Source: Microbacteriaceae bacterium (GTDB lineage: Bacteria > Actinomycetota > Actinomycetes > Actinomycetales > Microbacteriaceae). Taken from it: DNA of 64,000 nucleotides. Shown here piece after piece: positions 37,896-48,717 of the stretch (positions within the stretch are counted from its first letter, which is position 1; each line of letters opens with the position of its first letter). Position numbers and translations under genes: made by a program. Location of the stretch: assembly GCA_014377425.1 (NCBI GenBank), contig JACMPQ010000050.1, positions 91,168 to 155,167 of the forward strand. Direction: 5' to 3'. Below the pieces are notes generated by a model. That model saw nothing but the letters and a program-made list of their open reading frames with translations. It did no database searches and was not told the DNA's origin.

Positions 37896-38726
37896 TTAGA
37901 CGATCGGAACCGGAACCACGCCGAACGGCGCCAGCTTCTCGGCCCCACCGTCGAGCGCGGTGAGCACCCAGATGCCGTGCTCGTGCACCGCCACGGAGTG
38001 CTCCCAGTGGGCGGCATCCGTACGGTCGCGGGTGACAACGGTCCAGCCGTCGTCATTGATGGTGGTGTCGATTCCCCCGAGGGTAACCATCGGTTCAATG
38101 GCGACCACGAGACCCTTCTTGACCCGGGGGCCGTTGCCGCGCACCCGGAAGTTGTAGACGGGCGGCTCCTCGTGCATTGAACGACCAATGCCGTGACCGA
38201 CATACTCTTCGATGATCCCGAAGGTGCCGCGGTCGTCGATGGCGTCTTCAATGGCGCTACCCACCTCGTTGAGGTGACGGGCCGAGGCGAGGGCGGCGAT
38301 ACCCGCCCACAGCGAATGCTCGGTCACCGCAGAAAGGTTCTCGCGAACCCGCACGAGTTCCGGCTGCGCCACATCGGGGACGACCACGCTGATGGCCGCA
38401 TCACCGTTCCAACCCTCAAACTCCGCACCGCAATCGATCGACACAATATCGCCGGGCTGCAGCACGCGGCCACCGGGAATCCCGTGAACCACCTCGTCGT
38501 TCACCGAGGCGCACACAGTGTGGTGGTAACCGGTTTCCAACAGAAAGTTGGGCGAACCGCCCGCGGCGCGAATACTCGCCTCGGCGATGGCATCGAGCTC
38601 AAGGGTCGTCACCCCGGCACGGATCGACCCGCTCACCGCGGCAAGTGCCAGCGCGGTGATGCGACCCGGCTCGATCATCCGTCGGAGTTCATCGGCCGAC
38701 TTGTAAATCGATTTTGGGGAAGACAA
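37896..38726 (-). CDS. map: Methionine aminopeptidase, type I
   Basis: 276 residues with a TTG start at 38726, 12 bp after the adk stop. Metal ligands and motifs of the pita-bread fold: GYHHTVCASVNDEVVHGIP, SIDCGAEFEGWNGDAA, EEYVGHGIGRSMHEEPPVYN, VVAIEPMVT and WEHSVAVHEHG. Removes initiator Met from nascent chains. Lies in the secY-adk-map order typical of actinobacteria. The start codon is the least certain point. Confidence 0.95.
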   Translation of the reverse strand: MSSPKSIYKSADELRRMIEPGRITALALAAVSGSIRAGVTTLELDAIAEASIRAAGGSPNFLLETGYHHTVCASVNDEVVHGIPGGRVLQPGDIVSIDCGAEFEGWNGDAAISVVVPDVAQPELVRVRENLSAVTEHSLWAGIAALASARHLNEVGSAIEDAIDDRGTFGIIEEYVGHGIGRSMHEEPPVYNFRVRGNGPRVKKGLVVAIEPMVTLGGIDTTINDDGWTVVTRDRTDAAHWEHSVAVHEHGIWVLTALDGGAEKLAPFGVVPVPIV

Positions 38727-38738
38727 AACGGCCTGACG

Positions 38739-39344
38739 CTAGCTGGTGGCGGAAGCGTCTGCCGTGCAGACGATGTTGCGAGCGGCGAGTGCCGTGCTGA
38801 TGCGCAAAGCCACGTCGTCGATCGGTCCGAGGCCGTCGACCCCAATCAGCAGCCCACGGTCGGCATAAACCGCGATCAGCGGAGCCGTTTCACGAGCGAA
38901 GACATCTTGACGGTGGCGAATAGCCTCCTCGGAGTCATCCAGCCGGCCCTGCTCGATCGCACGCTTGCGCAGGCGAGCAACAACCTCATCGGTGTCGGCG
39001 ACCAACTGGATAACGGCGTCGAGCGCGGCTCCCTTGGAGGCCAGCAACTCGTCGAAGAAAGTGACCTGCCCCAGGGTCCGCGGGTAGCCGTCGAGCAAAA
39101 AGCCCTCGAGGGCATCCGGTTCGGCCAAACGAGAAACGACCAACTCGTTGGTGAGCGAGTCGGGCACGAAATCGCCGGCGTCAACGATGGCCTTCACCTG
39201 AGTACCCAAAGCGGTGCCGGTTTTGATGTTGTGGCGAAAAATATCGCCGGTGGCAATCGCCGGAATGTCGTAAAAATCGGCGAGGCGCGCGGCTTGCGTG
39301 CCCTTACCCGAACCGGGCGGGCCGATGATGAGCAGCCGGGTCAA
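38739..39344 (-). CDS. adk: Adenylate kinase
   Basis: 201 residues, the short form. P-loop [42 protein letters not shown] and [22 protein letters not shown] (short LID without zinc cysteines). Interconverts ATP+AMP and 2 ADP. Overlaps secY by 4 bp. The Cys near the C-terminus ([12 protein letters not shown]) lies in a variable tail. Confidence 0.98.
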   Translation of the reverse strand: MTRLLIIGPPGSGKGTQAARLADFYDIPAIATGDIFRHNIKTGTALGTQVKAIVDAGDFVPDSLTNELVVSRLAEPDALEGFLLDGYPRTLGQVTFFDELLASKGAALDAVIQLVADTDEVVARLRKRAIEQGRLDDSEEAIRHRQDVFARETAPLIAVYADRGLLIGVDGLGPIDDVALRISTALAARNIVCTADASATS

Positions 39345-40666
39345 CGAAGAAGACCTTCGTAGTGGCGCTGCTGCAGCTGCGAGTCAATCTGCTTGACGGT
39401 CTCGAGCCCGACACCGACGATGATCAAGATGCTGGCGCCACCGAAGGGGAAGTTGGAGTTTGCGCCCACGGTGGCCAGAGCCACGAGCGGGATGAGGGCG
39501 ATAAGCCCGAGATAGAGCGAACCGGGAAGCGTAACCCGGGTCAGCACGTAGTCGAGGTACTCGGCCGTCGGACGGCCCGCACGAATGCCGGGAATGAAGC
39601 CACCGTACTTCTTCATGTTGTCGGCCACCTCCTCCGGGTTGAAGGTGATCGCCACGTAGAAGTAGGTGAACCCGATGATCAAGAGGAAGTACATCGCCAT
39701 GTACAGCGGATTGTCGCCCGTGCGCAGGTTGTCGGAAATCCAGCCCACCCAAGCCGCGGGCGGCTTGCCGTTGGTGGGCTGATTGAACTGGGCGATGAGC
39801 GCCGGCAGGTACAGCAGCGATGAGGCAAAGATGACCGGAACAACGCCCGCCATGTTGACCTTGATCGGAATATAGGTGTTGTTTCCGCCGTAGGTTCGGC
39901 GGCCCACCATCCGCTTGGCATATTGCACCGGGATGCGCCGCTGCGATTGCTCGACGAACACCACGAGGGCCATGATCAAAATTCCGACGAACAGCACGAG
40001 CAGGAAGATCTCGAAGCCCTTGGCAGTGGCGATGCCCCACAGGGCGCCCGGGAACTTGGCCGCAATCGAGGTAAAGATCAGAAGCGACATGCCGTTGCCA
40101 ACGCCGCGTTCGGTGATGAGCTCACCCATCCACATGATGAGGCCGGTGCCGGCGGTCATTGTGACCACCATGAGAAGGGTGGCGTACCACGACGGATCGG
40201 TGATGAGGTTGCTGCAGGCGGTGGAGCCGTTAGTCGACGGGAACAGTGCGCCGCTGCGAGCAACGGTTACCAGCGTCGTGGACTGCAAGACCGCAAGCGC
40301 GATGGTGAGGTAGCGGGTGTACTGGGTGAGCTTTGCTTGCCCCGATTGTCCCTCTTTGTAGAGGGTTTCGAAGTGCGGGATAACCACGCGAAGCAGCTGC
40401 ACGATGATCGACGAGGTGATGTACGGCATGATGCCGAGCGCGAAGACCGAAAGTTGAAGGAGAGCGCCACCGCTAAAGAGGTTGACAAGCTCGTAGAGAC
40501 CAGTGGTGCCACCGCTGGAGGCGATACATGCCTGCACATTGGTGTACGAAACGAACGGGGAGGGGATGAAAGACCCGAGGCGAAATAGCGCGACAATGCC
40601 GAGGGTAAACCCGATCTTCCTGCGGAGGTCTGGGGTGCGAAAAATCCGCGCGACGGCTCTGAACAC
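39341..40666 (-). CDS. secY: Preprotein translocase subunit SecY
   Basis: 441 residues, GTG start after AGGAGA. About ten helices; marks include [13 protein letters not shown], the plug/TM2 region [44 protein letters not shown], and the ribosome-facing loops [35 protein letters not shown] and [17 protein letters not shown]. Forms the SecYEG channel. Follows rplO after a hairpin and is coupled to adk. Confidence 0.98.
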   Translation of the reverse strand: MFRAVARIFRTPDLRRKIGFTLGIVALFRLGSFIPSPFVSYTNVQACIASSGGTTGLYELVNLFSGGALLQLSVFALGIMPYITSSIIVQLLRVVIPHFETLYKEGQSGQAKLTQYTRYLTIALAVLQSTTLVTVARSGALFPSTNGSTACSNLITDPSWYATLLMVVTMTAGTGLIMWMGELITERGVGNGMSLLIFTSIAAKFPGALWGIATAKGFEIFLLVLFVGILIMALVVFVEQSQRRIPVQYAKRMVGRRTYGGNNTYIPIKVNMAGVVPVIFASSLLYLPALIAQFNQPTNGKPPAAWVGWISDNLRTGDNPLYMAMYFLLIIGFTYFYVAITFNPEEVADNMKKYGGFIPGIRAGRPTAEYLDYVLTRVTLPGSLYLGLIALIPLVALATVGANSNFPFGGASILIIVGVGLETVKQIDSQLQQRHYEGLLR

Positions 40667-40702
40667 GAGGTCTCCTGGTTTGGTTTACTGTTACCGCAGT
40701 TA

Positions 40703-40728
40703 AGCGGTGGCCCCTGCGGGCCACCGCT
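40703..40728 (-). terminator. 11-bp perfect hairpin between rplO and secY
   Basis: AGCGGTGGCCC and GGGCCACCGCT enclose a 4-nt loop, 16 bp past the rplO stop; TTAACTGC follows on the minus strand. It may partly terminate or process the spc transcript, separating ribosomal proteins from secY-adk-map. Confidence 0.75.
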
Positions 40729-40744
40729 CGACTCTGTGCAGGTG

Positions 40745-41290
40745 TTACTTGACGGATCCGCCAGCAGCAACGATCTTGTCTAGGGCGGAGCCCGAGACCT
40801 TATCTACTGCAACATTCAGCTTAACCGTAATGTCACCGTTACCAAGAACCTTGACGAGCTCGTTCTTGCGAACGGCGCCCTTCGCGACGAGATCCAGCAC
40901 GGTGACGTCGCCGCCATCGGGGTAGAGCGCGGCGAGCTTCTCGAGGTTAACCACCTGGTACTCCACGCGGAACGGGTTGTTGAACCCGCGCAGCTTCGGA
41001 GAACGCATGATGAAGTTGATGTTTCCACCCTCGAACCCGGGGCGCATTGAGTAACGCGCCTTCGTGCCTTTGGTACCGCGACCGGCAGTCTTACCCTTGG
41101 ATCCCTCACCGCGGCCAACGCGCATGCGGGACTTCTTGGCACCCGGTGCGGGGCGGAGGTGGTGCATCTTCAGAACGGTTGCGCGACGCTCGGCCTCGAC
41201 CGGAGCAGCCTTCTTCACGCGGGTCGTCGACGAGGTTTCGGCGTCAGCCGATTTTACCTTCGTCGACTTTGTGACGTTTTCGTCAGCCAT
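40745..41290 (-). CDS. rplO: 50S ribosomal protein L15 with N-terminal extension
   Basis: 181 residues. Standard L15 starts near residue 41 ([36 protein letters not shown]) and includes [19 protein letters not shown]. The first ~40 residues ([21 protein letters not shown]...) are a charged extension. TAATG overlap with rpmD upstream. Confidence 0.97.
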   Translation of the reverse strand: MADENVTKSTKVKSADAETSSTTRVKKAAPVEAERRATVLKMHHLRPAPGAKKSRMRVGRGEGSKGKTAGRGTKGTKARYSMRPGFEGGNINFIMRSPKLRGFNNPFRVEYQVVNLEKLAALYPDGGDVTVLDLVAKGAVRKNELVKVLGNGDITVKLNVAVDKVSGSALDKIVAAGGSVK

Positions 41291-41475
41291 TAGTCAATCT
41301 CCTCGACCTTAACCAGGTGAGCGACGGTGCGAACATAGCCGCGGTTTTGCGAATTGTCTTCGCGAACCACGATGTCGCCGATGCGCTTCAGCCCAAGGCT
41401 GCGGAGCGTGTCGCGCTGGTTTTGCTTCTCACTAATTTTGGACTTGATCTGGGTTACCTTCAGGCGAGCAGCCAT
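41290..41475 (-). CDS. rpmD: 50S ribosomal protein L30
   Basis: 61 residues from [34 protein letters not shown] at 41475; the track's 126-residue ORF adds an rpsE-antisense N-terminus. Ends [14 protein letters not shown]. Start overlaps the rpsE stop by 1 bp. Confidence 0.97.
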   Translation of the reverse strand: MAARLKVTQIKSKISEKQNQRDTLRSLGLKRIGDIVVREDNSQNRGYVRTVAHLVKVEEID

Positions 41476-42182
41476 CAGACACCTGCCTTCGTGTCGGCCT
41501 GCGTACGCAGCAAGCGTGCCGGCGCGACGTCTTCGATCGGGAGACCACGGCGTGCGGCAACTGCGGCGGGCTCTTCGAGCTGCTTCAGCGCTGCGACCGT
41601 GGCGTGCACGATGTTGATCGTGTTGGAGGATCCGAGCGACTTGCTCAGAACGTCGTGGATACCGGCACACTCGAGTACGGCGCGAACTGGGCCACCGGCG
41701 ATAACACCGGTACCAGCGGATGCCGGACGCAAGAGAACGACGCCAGCGGCGGCCTCACCCTGCACGGGGTGCGGGATGGTGACGCCGACGCGAGGAACGC
41801 GGAAGAAGTTCTTCTTTGCCTCCTCGACGCCCTTCGAGATAGCGGTCGGGACCTCGCGGGCCTTGCCGTAGCCGACACCCACCAGACCGTTACCGTCACC
41901 GACGACGACGAGGGCGGTGAAGCTGAAGCGACGACCACCCTTGACGACCTTCGACACGCGGTTGATGGTCACGACGCGCTCGAGAAACTGGCTCTTCTCG
42001 GTGTCGCGTGCTCCACGCTGCTGGTTCGGGTTGCGCTCACGGCCACCACGACGAGCCTCGCGGGGCTCGCTCGCGTTGTTGTCCGTACCGGCAGCCGTCT
42101 CAACAACGGCCGGCTGCACAACGGCAGCTTCGGTTGATTCGGACTCCACAGCCTTCTCCTTGTTGTCAGTTGCGTCGCTCAC
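41475..42182 (-). CDS. rpsE: 30S ribosomal protein S5 with N-terminal extension
   Basis: 235 residues versus ~166 in E. coli. The S5 core begins [43 protein letters not shown] and contains [30 protein letters not shown]. The first ~65 residues are Glu/Ala/Val-rich then basic ([17 protein letters not shown]). Overlaps rplR by 4 bp. Confidence 0.97.
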   Translation of the reverse strand: MSDATDNKEKAVESESTEAAVVQPAVVETAAGTDNNASEPREARRGGRERNPNQQRGARDTEKSQFLERVVTINRVSKVVKGGRRFSFTALVVVGDGNGLVGVGYGKAREVPTAISKGVEEAKKNFFRVPRVGVTIPHPVQGEAAAGVVLLRPASAGTGVIAGGPVRAVLECAGIHDVLSKSLGSSNTINIVHATVAALKQLEEPAAVAARRGLPIEDVAPARLLRTQADTKAGV

Positions 42183-42550
42183 AGGTCCAACCCACCTTCT
42201 CTGGCTCCGTCCGCGATGGCCGCGACGCGACCCGCGTAGCGGCTGCCTCCGCGGTCAAAGACAACCTTCTCAATTCCGGCGGCCTTGGCACGCTCAGCAA
42301 CGAGCTCGCCAACCTTGCGGGCTTTGGCAGTTTTGTCACCGTCGAAAACGCGCATATCTGCCTCAAGCGTTGACGCCGAGGCAAGGGTGAAGCCCTTGCT
42401 GTCGTCAACAACCTGCACGAATACGTGGCGGGCTGATCGCGTAACGACCAGACGCGGACGCAGTTCGGTTCCGACAACCTTCTTGCGAAGGCGTGCGTGA
42501 CGGCGAGCCTTGGCTGCCGACTTGCTCTTACCTCTAATTCCGAGACCCAT
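42179..42550 (-). CDS. rplR: 50S ribosomal protein L18
   Basis: 123 residues from ATG 42550 ([24 protein letters not shown]), 1 bp after the rplF stop. The track's GTG at 42562 lies inside rplF. 5S rRNA-binding features: [23 protein letters not shown] and [25 protein letters not shown]. Confidence 0.96.
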   Translation of the reverse strand: MGLGIRGKSKSAAKARRHARLRKKVVGTELRPRLVVTRSARHVFVQVVDDSKGFTLASASTLEADMRVFDGDKTAKARKVGELVAERAKAAGIEKVVFDRGGSRYAGRVAAIADGAREGGLDL

Positions 42551-42551
42551 G

Positions 42552-43088
42552 TTACTTACCACTCTTTCCGGCCTTGCGGCGGACTACTTCGCCTGCGTAA
42601 CGCACGCCTTTACCCTTGTAGGGTTCTGGCTTGCGCAACTTGCGAATGTTTGCGGCGACCTCGCCGACGGCCTGCTTGTCGATGCCGTGCACCGTCAGCT
42701 TGTTGTTGCCTTCGACGGCGAAGGAGATGCCAACCGGCGGCTCAATCGTGATCGAGTGCGAGTAGCCGAGCGCGAACTCGAGGTTCTCGCCCTTCGCCAG
42801 CACGCGGTAACCGGTTCCGACGATCTCCAGACCCTTGGAGTAACCATCGGTTACTCCAATGATCTGGTTGGCGATCAGCGTGCGGGTCAGACCGTGCAGC
42901 GAACGCGAGGCGCGCTCATCGTCCGGTCGGGTAACCAGCAACTGGCCCTCATCGAGAGTGACAGCAATGGGAGACGCAACGGTGAGCGACAGCTCGCCCT
43001 TGGGCCCCGTGACGGTGATGGCGCTGCCATCAACCGTGACATTGACCCCGGCGGGGATCTGAATGGGAAGACGTCCGATTCGTGACAT
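42552..43088 (-). CDS. rplF: 50S ribosomal protein L6
   Basis: 178 residues: [54 protein letters not shown] and the C-terminal [24 protein letters not shown]. Follows rpsH by 6 bp. Confidence 0.98.
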   Translation of the reverse strand: MSRIGRLPIQIPAGVNVTVDGSAITVTGPKGELSLTVASPIAVTLDEGQLLVTRPDDERASRSLHGLTRTLIANQIIGVTDGYSKGLEIVGTGYRVLAKGENLEFALGYSHSITIEPPVGISFAVEGNNKLTVHGIDKQAVGEVAANIRKLRKPEPYKGKGVRYAGEVVRRKAGKSGK

Positions 43089-43094
43089 GGCGAG

Positions 43095-43493
43095 TTACCA
43101 CACGTAGGCGAGGACTTCCCCACCTACGCCTTTCGAGGTTGCCTGGCGGTCCGTGAGGAGGCCAGAAGAGGTCGAGAGGATTGCAACGCCGAGTCCGCCG
43201 AGTACATGAGGAATCTCGGTGGACTTTGCGTATACGCGCAATCCGGGCTTCGAGACGCGCTTGATACCAGCGATGGAACGCTCCCGGCTCGGGCCGTACT
43301 TGAGGTCGATGATGAGGGTCTTGCCAACGCGAGCGTCTTCTACCTTCCACCCGGAGATGTAGCCCTCTTTTTTGAGGATCTCCGCGATGTGGGTCTTCAG
43401 TTTGCTGCTCGGAAGCGACACGGTTTCGTGGTACGCCGAGTTCGCGTTGCGCAGTCTGGTCAGCAGGTCTGCTACCGGATCTGTCATTGTCAT
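43095..43493 (-). CDS. rpsH: 30S ribosomal protein S8
   Basis: 132 residues from [25 protein letters not shown] at 43493 (a second ATG two codons later is possible); the track's longer ORF is non-homologous before this. Ends [35 protein letters not shown]. The gene directly follows rplE, with no rpsN/rpsZ between. Confidence 0.97.
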   Translation of the reverse strand: MTMTDPVADLLTRLRNANSAYHETVSLPSSKLKTHIAEILKKEGYISGWKVEDARVGKTLIIDLKYGPSRERSIAGIKRVSKPGLRVYAKSTEIPHVLGGLGVAILSTSSGLLTDRQATSKGVGGEVLAYVW

Positions 43494-43572
43494 AGCGGTT
43501 GTTTCCTTGTCTCGTCTGGTTTCGGCATCCGGTTCACGAATGCCGACCTGGTCGATCGATACAGCGGGGGTA

Positions 43573-44178
43573 TTACGGGGTGTTCTCCGCGGTGCGGAAC
43601 GGGAAGCCAAGTGCCTTGAGCAGAGCCCGGCCCTCCGCGTCGTTCTTTGCCGTGGTAACGAGCGTGATGTCAAAACCACGAACGCGGTCGATCTTGTCCT
43701 GGTCGATTTCATGGAACATCGACTGCTCATTCAAACCGAACGTGTAGTTTCCACGACCGTCGAACTGCTTGTCGCTCAGCCCGCGGAAGTCGCGGATGCG
43801 CGGAAGCGCCAGTGACAGCAAACGGTCGAGGAACTCCCAGGCCCGGTCGCCCCGAAGGGTGACGTGGGCGCCGATCGGCTGGCCCTCGCGAAGCTTGAAT
43901 TGCGCGATGGACTTGCGAGCGTTGGTAACCAAAGGCTTCTGGCCGGTGATCGCGGTGAGGTCTTTTACGGCCCCATCCATGATCTTGCCGTCGCGAGCTG
44001 CCTCGCCGACACCCGTGTTGACGACGATCTTCACCAGTCCGGGCACCTGGTGCACGTTGGTGAAACCGAAGTCCTTGAGCAGCTGGGCCGAGATCTCGGT
44101 CTTGTACTTCTGCTTCAGGCGCGGGGTGGCGTTTTTTGTGGGTGCAGTGGCCGGCACTGCAGTTGCGGTGTCAGTCAT
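43573..44178 (-). CDS. rplE: 50S ribosomal protein L5
   Basis: 201 residues: [75 protein letters not shown] and [24 protein letters not shown]. The ~20-residue Ala/Thr-rich N-terminus is extra. 1-bp overlap with rplX. Confidence 0.98.
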   Translation of the reverse strand: MTDTATAVPATAPTKNATPRLKQKYKTEISAQLLKDFGFTNVHQVPGLVKIVVNTGVGEAARDGKIMDGAVKDLTAITGQKPLVTNARKSIAQFKLREGQPIGAHVTLRGDRAWEFLDRLLSLALPRIRDFRGLSDKQFDGRGNYTFGLNEQSMFHEIDQDKIDRVRGFDITLVTTAKNDAEGRALLKALGFPFRTAENTP

Positions 44179-44537
44179 TACAGGTCCTCACCGGACTTCT
44201 TGGCGTAGCGGATACGAACGGTCTTCTTGACACCGTTCTTCTCCACTTCCTCTAAACGGAACCCGACGCGCGTGGGCGTCTTGGTCTTGGGGTCGATCAA
44301 GGCAACGTTCGACACGTGGATCGGAGCCTCGCGGGTCTCGATACCACCGGTCTTGGTGCCACGATCGGTCTGGCCGGCGCGCACGTGCTTCTTGACGAAG
44401 TTCACGCCTTCGACGACAACACGGTTGCGGTCAACGAGAACCTCGAGAACGCGACCCTGCTTGCCACGGGAGCCCCCGCGGTCTTGGCGACGGCCAGTGA
44501 TGACCTGAACCAGGTCACCCTTTTTAATGTTAGCCAT
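44178..44537 (-). CDS. rplX: 50S ribosomal protein L24
   Basis: 119 residues with the KOW motif [29 protein letters not shown], then [44 protein letters not shown]. Three bp after rplN. Confidence 0.98.
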   Translation of the reverse strand: MANIKKGDLVQVITGRRQDRGGSRGKQGRVLEVLVDRNRVVVEGVNFVKKHVRAGQTDRGTKTGGIETREAPIHVSNVALIDPKTKTPTRVGFRLEEVEKNGVKKTVRIRYAKKSGEDL

Positions 44538-44540
44538 AAG

Positions 44541-44909
44541 TTAAATAACCTCCGGGGCGAGCGAGATGATCTTCATGAACTTCTTGTCGCGAAGCTCACG
44601 GCCGACTGGCCCGAAGATGCGGGTACCACGGGGGTCCCCATCAGCCTTCAGGATGACGGCGGCGTTCTCGTCAAACTTGATGTAGGAACCGTCAGCGCGA
44701 CGGGTTTCCTTCTTGGTGCGAACGATGACCGCTTTCACGATGTCACCCTTCTTGACGTTGCCGCCCGGGATGGCATCCTTCACCGTGGCGACAATGATGT
44801 CGCCGAGCCCCGCGTACCGGCGGCCGGAGCCACCGAGTACGCGGATGGTGAGGAGCATTTTGGCGCCGGTGTTGTCGGCAACCTTGACGCGTGATTCCTG
44901 CTGAAGCAT
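44541..44909 (-). CDS. rplN: 50S ribosomal protein L14
   Basis: 122 residues: [56 protein letters not shown] and [28 protein letters not shown]. Standard length. Confidence 0.98.
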   Translation of the reverse strand: MLQQESRVKVADNTGAKMLLTIRVLGGSGRRYAGLGDIIVATVKDAIPGGNVKKGDIVKAVIVRTKKETRRADGSYIKFDENAAVILKADGDPRGTRIFGPVGRELRDKKFMKIISLAPEVI

Positions 44910-44942
44910 CTGTATCTCCTACTGATAAGTAAGCGCGGACGC

Positions 44943-45260
44943 TTACTTAGCCTTTTCGAGGATTGCGACCAGGCGCCAGCGCTTGGTGGCGCTCAGCGGA
45001 CGAGTCTCGCTGATTTCCACCATGTCGCCGATACCGGCGGCGTTGAGCTCGTCGTGCACCTTGACCTTGGACGTACGGCGGATGACCTTGCCGTACAACG
45101 GGTGCTTTACGCGGTCTTCGACCTCAACGGTGATGGTTTTGTCCATCTTGTCGCTGAGAACGTAGCCACGGCGGCTCTTGCGGTAACCGCGAGCTTCAGC
45201 ATCCTTGACGTCATGAGCGGCGTGCTCGTGGGTGGTTGCAGTTTCCTTGGCCGTTGCCAT
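44943..45260 (-). CDS. rpsQ: 30S ribosomal protein S17
   Basis: 105 residues; the S17 core is [64 protein letters not shown], after a ~30-residue charged N-terminus. Start overlaps the rpmC stop by 1 bp. Confidence 0.98.
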   Translation of the reverse strand: MATAKETATTHEHAAHDVKDAEARGYRKSRRGYVLSDKMDKTITVEVEDRVKHPLYGKVIRRTSKVKVHDELNAAGIGDMVEISETRPLSATKRWRLVAILEKAK

Positions 45261-45622
45261 TACTTCGCCTCCTCATTCTTCTCGGATGAAGCGTCGGCTT
45301 CACCGGTGGTCTCGGTGGCGTCAGCGTCAGCATCCGCAACCGTCTTCTTGGCCTTCTTGGGAGCCTTGACCGCCGGGGTGACAACCTCGGTGGCTACGGG
45401 CGTCGCGCGAATACCGAGCTCACGTTCACGGAGAACCGTGTAAATGCGCGCGATGTCACGCTTGACGGCCCGAAGGCGTCCGTGACTCTCGAGCTGGCCG
45501 GTTGCGGACTGGAAGCGCAGGTTGAACAGCTCTTCCTTGGCTTTTTTGAGTTCGTCGAAGAGTCGAGCGTCTTCAAAAGTGTCTAGCTCGACGGGGACGA
45601 GCTCCTTGGAACCGATCGCCAT
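45260..45622 (-). CDS. rpmC: 50S ribosomal protein L29 with long C-terminal extension
   Basis: 120 residues, about twice the normal 60-70. The L29 core is [58 protein letters not shown]. The tail starts basic (APKKAKK), then turns acidic and Asp/Ala/Thr/Glu-rich ([22 protein letters not shown]). 1-bp overlaps with rplP and rpsQ. Confidence 0.95.
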   Translation of the reverse strand: MAIGSKELVPVELDTFEDARLFDELKKAKEELFNLRFQSATGQLESHGRLRAVKRDIARIYTVLRERELGIRATPVATEVVTPAVKAPKKAKKTVADADADATETTGEADASSEKNEEAK

Positions 45623-46041
45623 TATGCGTCGCCCTCCTCGCGCTTGATGATGCGTGCCTTGAGCGGCAGCTTGTGGATTGCGCGAGTCATTGCCTCGCGC
45701 GCGGTTGCCTCGTCTACACCGGCGAGCTCAAAGAGCACGCGTCCCGGCTTGACGTTGGCGATCCACCACTCGGGTGATCCCTTACCGGAACCCATGCGGG
45801 TTTCGGCGGGTTTCTTGGTGAGCGGGCGGTCGGGGTAGATGTTGATCCACACCTTCCCACCACGCTTGATGTGACGCGTCATCGCGATACGAGCTGCCTC
45901 GATCTGGCGGTTCGTCACATAGGCGGGGGTGATGGCCTGGATGCCATACTCACCGAACGACACCGTCGTGCCACCAGTGGCGTGACCACTGCGACCCGGG
46001 TGGTGCTGCTTACGGTGCTTGACCTTACGGGGAATCAACAT
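45622..46041 (-). CDS. rplP: 50S ribosomal protein L16
   Basis: 139 residues: [80 protein letters not shown]. Binds near the A-site tRNA and peptidyl transferase centre. Confidence 0.98.
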   Translation of the reverse strand: MLIPRKVKHRKQHHPGRSGHATGGTTVSFGEYGIQAITPAYVTNRQIEAARIAMTRHIKRGGKVWINIYPDRPLTKKPAETRMGSGKGSPEWWIANVKPGRVLFELAGVDEATAREAMTRAIHKLPLKARIIKREEGDA

Positions 46042-46043
46042 TG

Positions 46044-46841
46044 TTACGCCTCAACTCCTACGGCTGCCGGGGCAGCTGCTTCGGTACGGGGTGCAGCACT
46101 GGTGGGAGCCGTGCGTCGCGGGCGGTCTGAACCGTCGCGGCGGTCGTCACGACGCTCGGGACGCGAGCTCTTGGCGTTGGCCTGCTCGCGCGCGAGCTCC
46201 TTGTTGGTGATGTCGCCCTTGTAAATCCAGACCTTGACGCCGATACGACCGAAGGTCGTCTTGGCCTCATAAAATCCGTAGTCGATGTTCGCGCGCAGGG
46301 TATGCAGCGGAACGCGACCCTCACGGTAGAACTCCGAGCGGCTCATCTCGGCGCCGCCGAGACGACCGGAAACCTGGATGCGAACACCCTTGGCTCCGGC
46401 ACGCTGAGCGCCCTGAAGGCCCTTGCGCATGGCACGACGGAACGCCACGCGAGCAGTGAGCTGCTCGGCGATGCCCTGTGCAACCAGCTGCGCTTCGGCT
46501 TCGGGGTTCTTGACCTCGAGGATGTTGAGCTGGATCTGCTTGCCCGAGAGCTTCTCGAGGTCGGAGCGGATGCGCTCGGCCTCGGCGCCACGACGGCCAA
46601 TCACGATGCCCGGACGGGCGGTGTGAATGTCGACGCGAACGCGGTCACGGGTGCGCTCGATCTCGATACGTGCGACTCCGGCGCGGTCAAGCGACGTCTT
46701 CAGCAGGTTACGGATCTTGATGTCTTCAGCGACGAAGTCGCTGTAACGCTGGCCCACCTTGGTGCTGTCTGAGAACCAACGCGACACGTGGTCGGTGGTG
46801 ATTCCTAGACGGAAGCCGTAGGGGTTTACTTTCTGGCCCAT
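46044..46841 (-). CDS. rpsC: 30S ribosomal protein S3
   Basis: 265 residues. KH domain [34 protein letters not shown], then [35 protein letters not shown] and [11 protein letters not shown] ~50-residue tail rich in R, D, A and P ([17 protein letters not shown]) extends beyond the usual end. Overlaps rplV by 1 bp. Confidence 0.98.
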   Translation of the reverse strand: MGQKVNPYGFRLGITTDHVSRWFSDSTKVGQRYSDFVAEDIKIRNLLKTSLDRAGVARIEIERTRDRVRVDIHTARPGIVIGRRGAEAERIRSDLEKLSGKQIQLNILEVKNPEAEAQLVAQGIAEQLTARVAFRRAMRKGLQGAQRAGAKGVRIQVSGRLGGAEMSRSEFYREGRVPLHTLRANIDYGFYEAKTTFGRIGVKVWIYKGDITNKELAREQANAKSSRPERRDDRRDGSDRPRRTAPTSAAPRTEAAAPAAVGVEA

Positions 46842-47242
46842 TACTTCTTTCCTGACTTCTTCGAGGCGACGGCGTCAGCAACATCGGCATCTTCGGGGGT
46901 TCCCAGGATGATGGTGATGTGGCTGGTGCGCTTCAGGATCTGGAACGCGCGGCCCTGGGCTCGCGGCTGGAAGCGCTTGAGCGTGGCGCCCTCGTCGACG
47001 TAAGCCGTCGTGACGAACAGGTCTTGGTCGTCGAGGTAGCTGTTGCTTGCTTCAGCCTTGACTCGCGCGTTGGCCATGGCCGACTCGACGAGCTTGTAGA
47101 CGGGATCGCTTGCACCCTGCGGGGCGAACTTCAGGATGGCCAAGGCCTCCATCGCCTGCTTGCCACGGATCATATTGACGACGCGACGAGCCTTCGTGGG
47201 GGTAACGCGGATATGACGCACACGTGCGACTGATTCCACCAT
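46841..47242 (-). CDS. rplV: 50S ribosomal protein L22
   Basis: 133 residues: [34 protein letters not shown] and the tunnel-lining loop [37 protein letters not shown]. Follows rpsS by 23 bp. Confidence 0.98.
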   Translation of the reverse strand: MVESVARVRHIRVTPTKARRVVNMIRGKQAMEALAILKFAPQGASDPVYKLVESAMANARVKAEASNSYLDDQDLFVTTAYVDEGATLKRFQPRAQGRAFQILKRTSHITIILGTPEDADVADAVASKKSGKK

Positions 47243-47265
47243 TTCTCTCCTCCTCAGTCACCGCG

Positions 47266-47547
47266 TTAGCGGCGACGACCCTTCTTGTCGTCCTTCTCGT
47301 GGCCACGGAAGGTACGAGTGGGAGCGAACTCACCGAGCTTGTGGCCAACCATGGTTTCGGTGATGAACACCGGGATGTGCTTGCGACCGTCGTGAACCGC
47401 GATGGTGTGTCCCAGGAACGACGGGATGATCATCGAGCGGCGCGACCAGGTCTTGATAACGCTCTTGCTGCTGGCTTCATTCGCCTTGGCCACCTTGCGA
47501 AACAGGTGGTCGTCAACGAAGGGGCCTTTTTTGAGACTGCGTGGCAT
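47266..47547 (-). CDS. rpsS: 30S ribosomal protein S19
   Basis: 93 residues: [85 protein letters not shown]. Standard. Confidence 0.98.
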   Translation of the reverse strand: MPRSLKKGPFVDDHLFRKVAKANEASSKSVIKTWSRRSMIIPSFLGHTIAVHDGRKHIPVFITETMVGHKLGEFAPTRTFRGHEKDDKKGRRR

Positions 47548-47559
47548 CCTCTACAACTC

Positions 47560-48399
47560 CTATTTGCGCTTCTTGCCGACATTGCGGCGGCGGACGATGA
47601 GCTTGTCGCTCTCTTTGTTGATGTGGCGCGTGCGGCCTTCTTTCTGGCCCCACGGCGTCACCGGGTGACGTCCACCGGAGGTCTTACCCTCACCACCACC
47701 GTGCGGGTGGTCAACCGGGTTCATGGCAACACCACGAACGGTCGGACGAACGCCCTTCCAGCGCATACGTCCGGCCTTACCCCAGTTGATGTTCGACTGC
47801 TCGGCGTTGCCGACCTCGCCGATTGTCGCGCGGCAGCGGGCATCCACGTTGCGGATTTCACCGGACGGCAGGCGAAGCTGAGCGTACGGGCCATCCTTGG
47901 CGACGAGACGAACACTCGTACCCGCTGAACGGGCCATTTTGGCACCGCCGCCCGGCTTGAGTTCGATCGCGTGGATAACGGTTCCGACTGGGATATTTCG
48001 CAGCGGAAGGTTGTTACCCGGCTTGATGTCGGCGGAAGCGCCCGACTCAATGATGTCGCCCTGCTTGAGCTTGTTCGGAGCGATGATGTAGCGCTTCGAG
48101 CCGTCAAGGAAGTGCAACAGCGCGATGCGCGCGGTGCGGTTGGGGTCGTACTCGATTTCGGCAACGCGAGCGTTGACGCCATCTTTGTCGTGACGACGGA
48201 AGTCGATCAGACGGTACATGCGCTTGTGGCCACCACCGATATGACGGGTGGTAATGCGGCCGGCGTTGTTACGGCCACCGGTCTTCGACAGGGGGCGCAG
48301 GAGCGACTTTTCCGGGGTCGAACGTGTGATCTCGGCAAAATCTGAAACCGAGGATCCACGGCGACCGGGGGTCGTGGGCTTGTACTTACGAATAGCCAT
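47560..48399 (-). CDS. rplB: 50S ribosomal protein L2
   Basis: 279 residues: [41 protein letters not shown], and [27 protein letters not shown] containing the conserved His of the peptidyl transferase region. Confidence 0.98.
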   Translation of the reverse strand: MAIRKYKPTTPGRRGSSVSDFAEITRSTPEKSLLRPLSKTGGRNNAGRITTRHIGGGHKRMYRLIDFRRHDKDGVNARVAEIEYDPNRTARIALLHFLDGSKRYIIAPNKLKQGDIIESGASADIKPGNNLPLRNIPVGTVIHAIELKPGGGAKMARSAGTSVRLVAKDGPYAQLRLPSGEIRNVDARCRATIGEVGNAEQSNINWGKAGRMRWKGVRPTVRGVAMNPVDHPHGGGEGKTSGGRHPVTPWGQKEGRTRHINKESDKLIVRRRNVGKKRK

Positions 48400-48417
48400 A
48401 GTATTTTTCCCCTGTTC

Positions 48418-48717
48418 CTAGCCGACAGCAGTGAAGATGTCGATGGAACCGGACTTGAGGGTCACGATCGCGCGCTTGGTGTCTTTGCGCTTTCCGAGAC
48501 CGAACTTGGTACGGCGGGTCTTACCCTTTTTGTTGAGGGTGTTGATTGACGCGACCTCGACCGAGAAGATCTTCTCGATAGCGAGCTTGATCTCGGTCTT
48601 GTTCGAACGGGGGTCCACGATGAACGTGTACTTGCCCATGTCAATCAGGCTGTAGCTCTTCTCAGAGACAACAGGCGACAGGATGACGTCGCGCGGATCC
48701 TTGAACGTGATGGTCAT
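48418..48717 (-). CDS. rplW: 50S ribosomal protein L23
   Basis: 99 residues: [67 protein letters not shown]. Forms the tunnel exit docking site for SRP and trigger factor. 4-bp overlap with rplD. Confidence 0.98.
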   Translation of the reverse strand: MTITFKDPRDVILSPVVSEKSYSLIDMGKYTFIVDPRSNKTEIKLAIEKIFSVEVASINTLNKKGKTRRTKFGLGKRKDTKRAIVTLKSGSIDIFTAVG

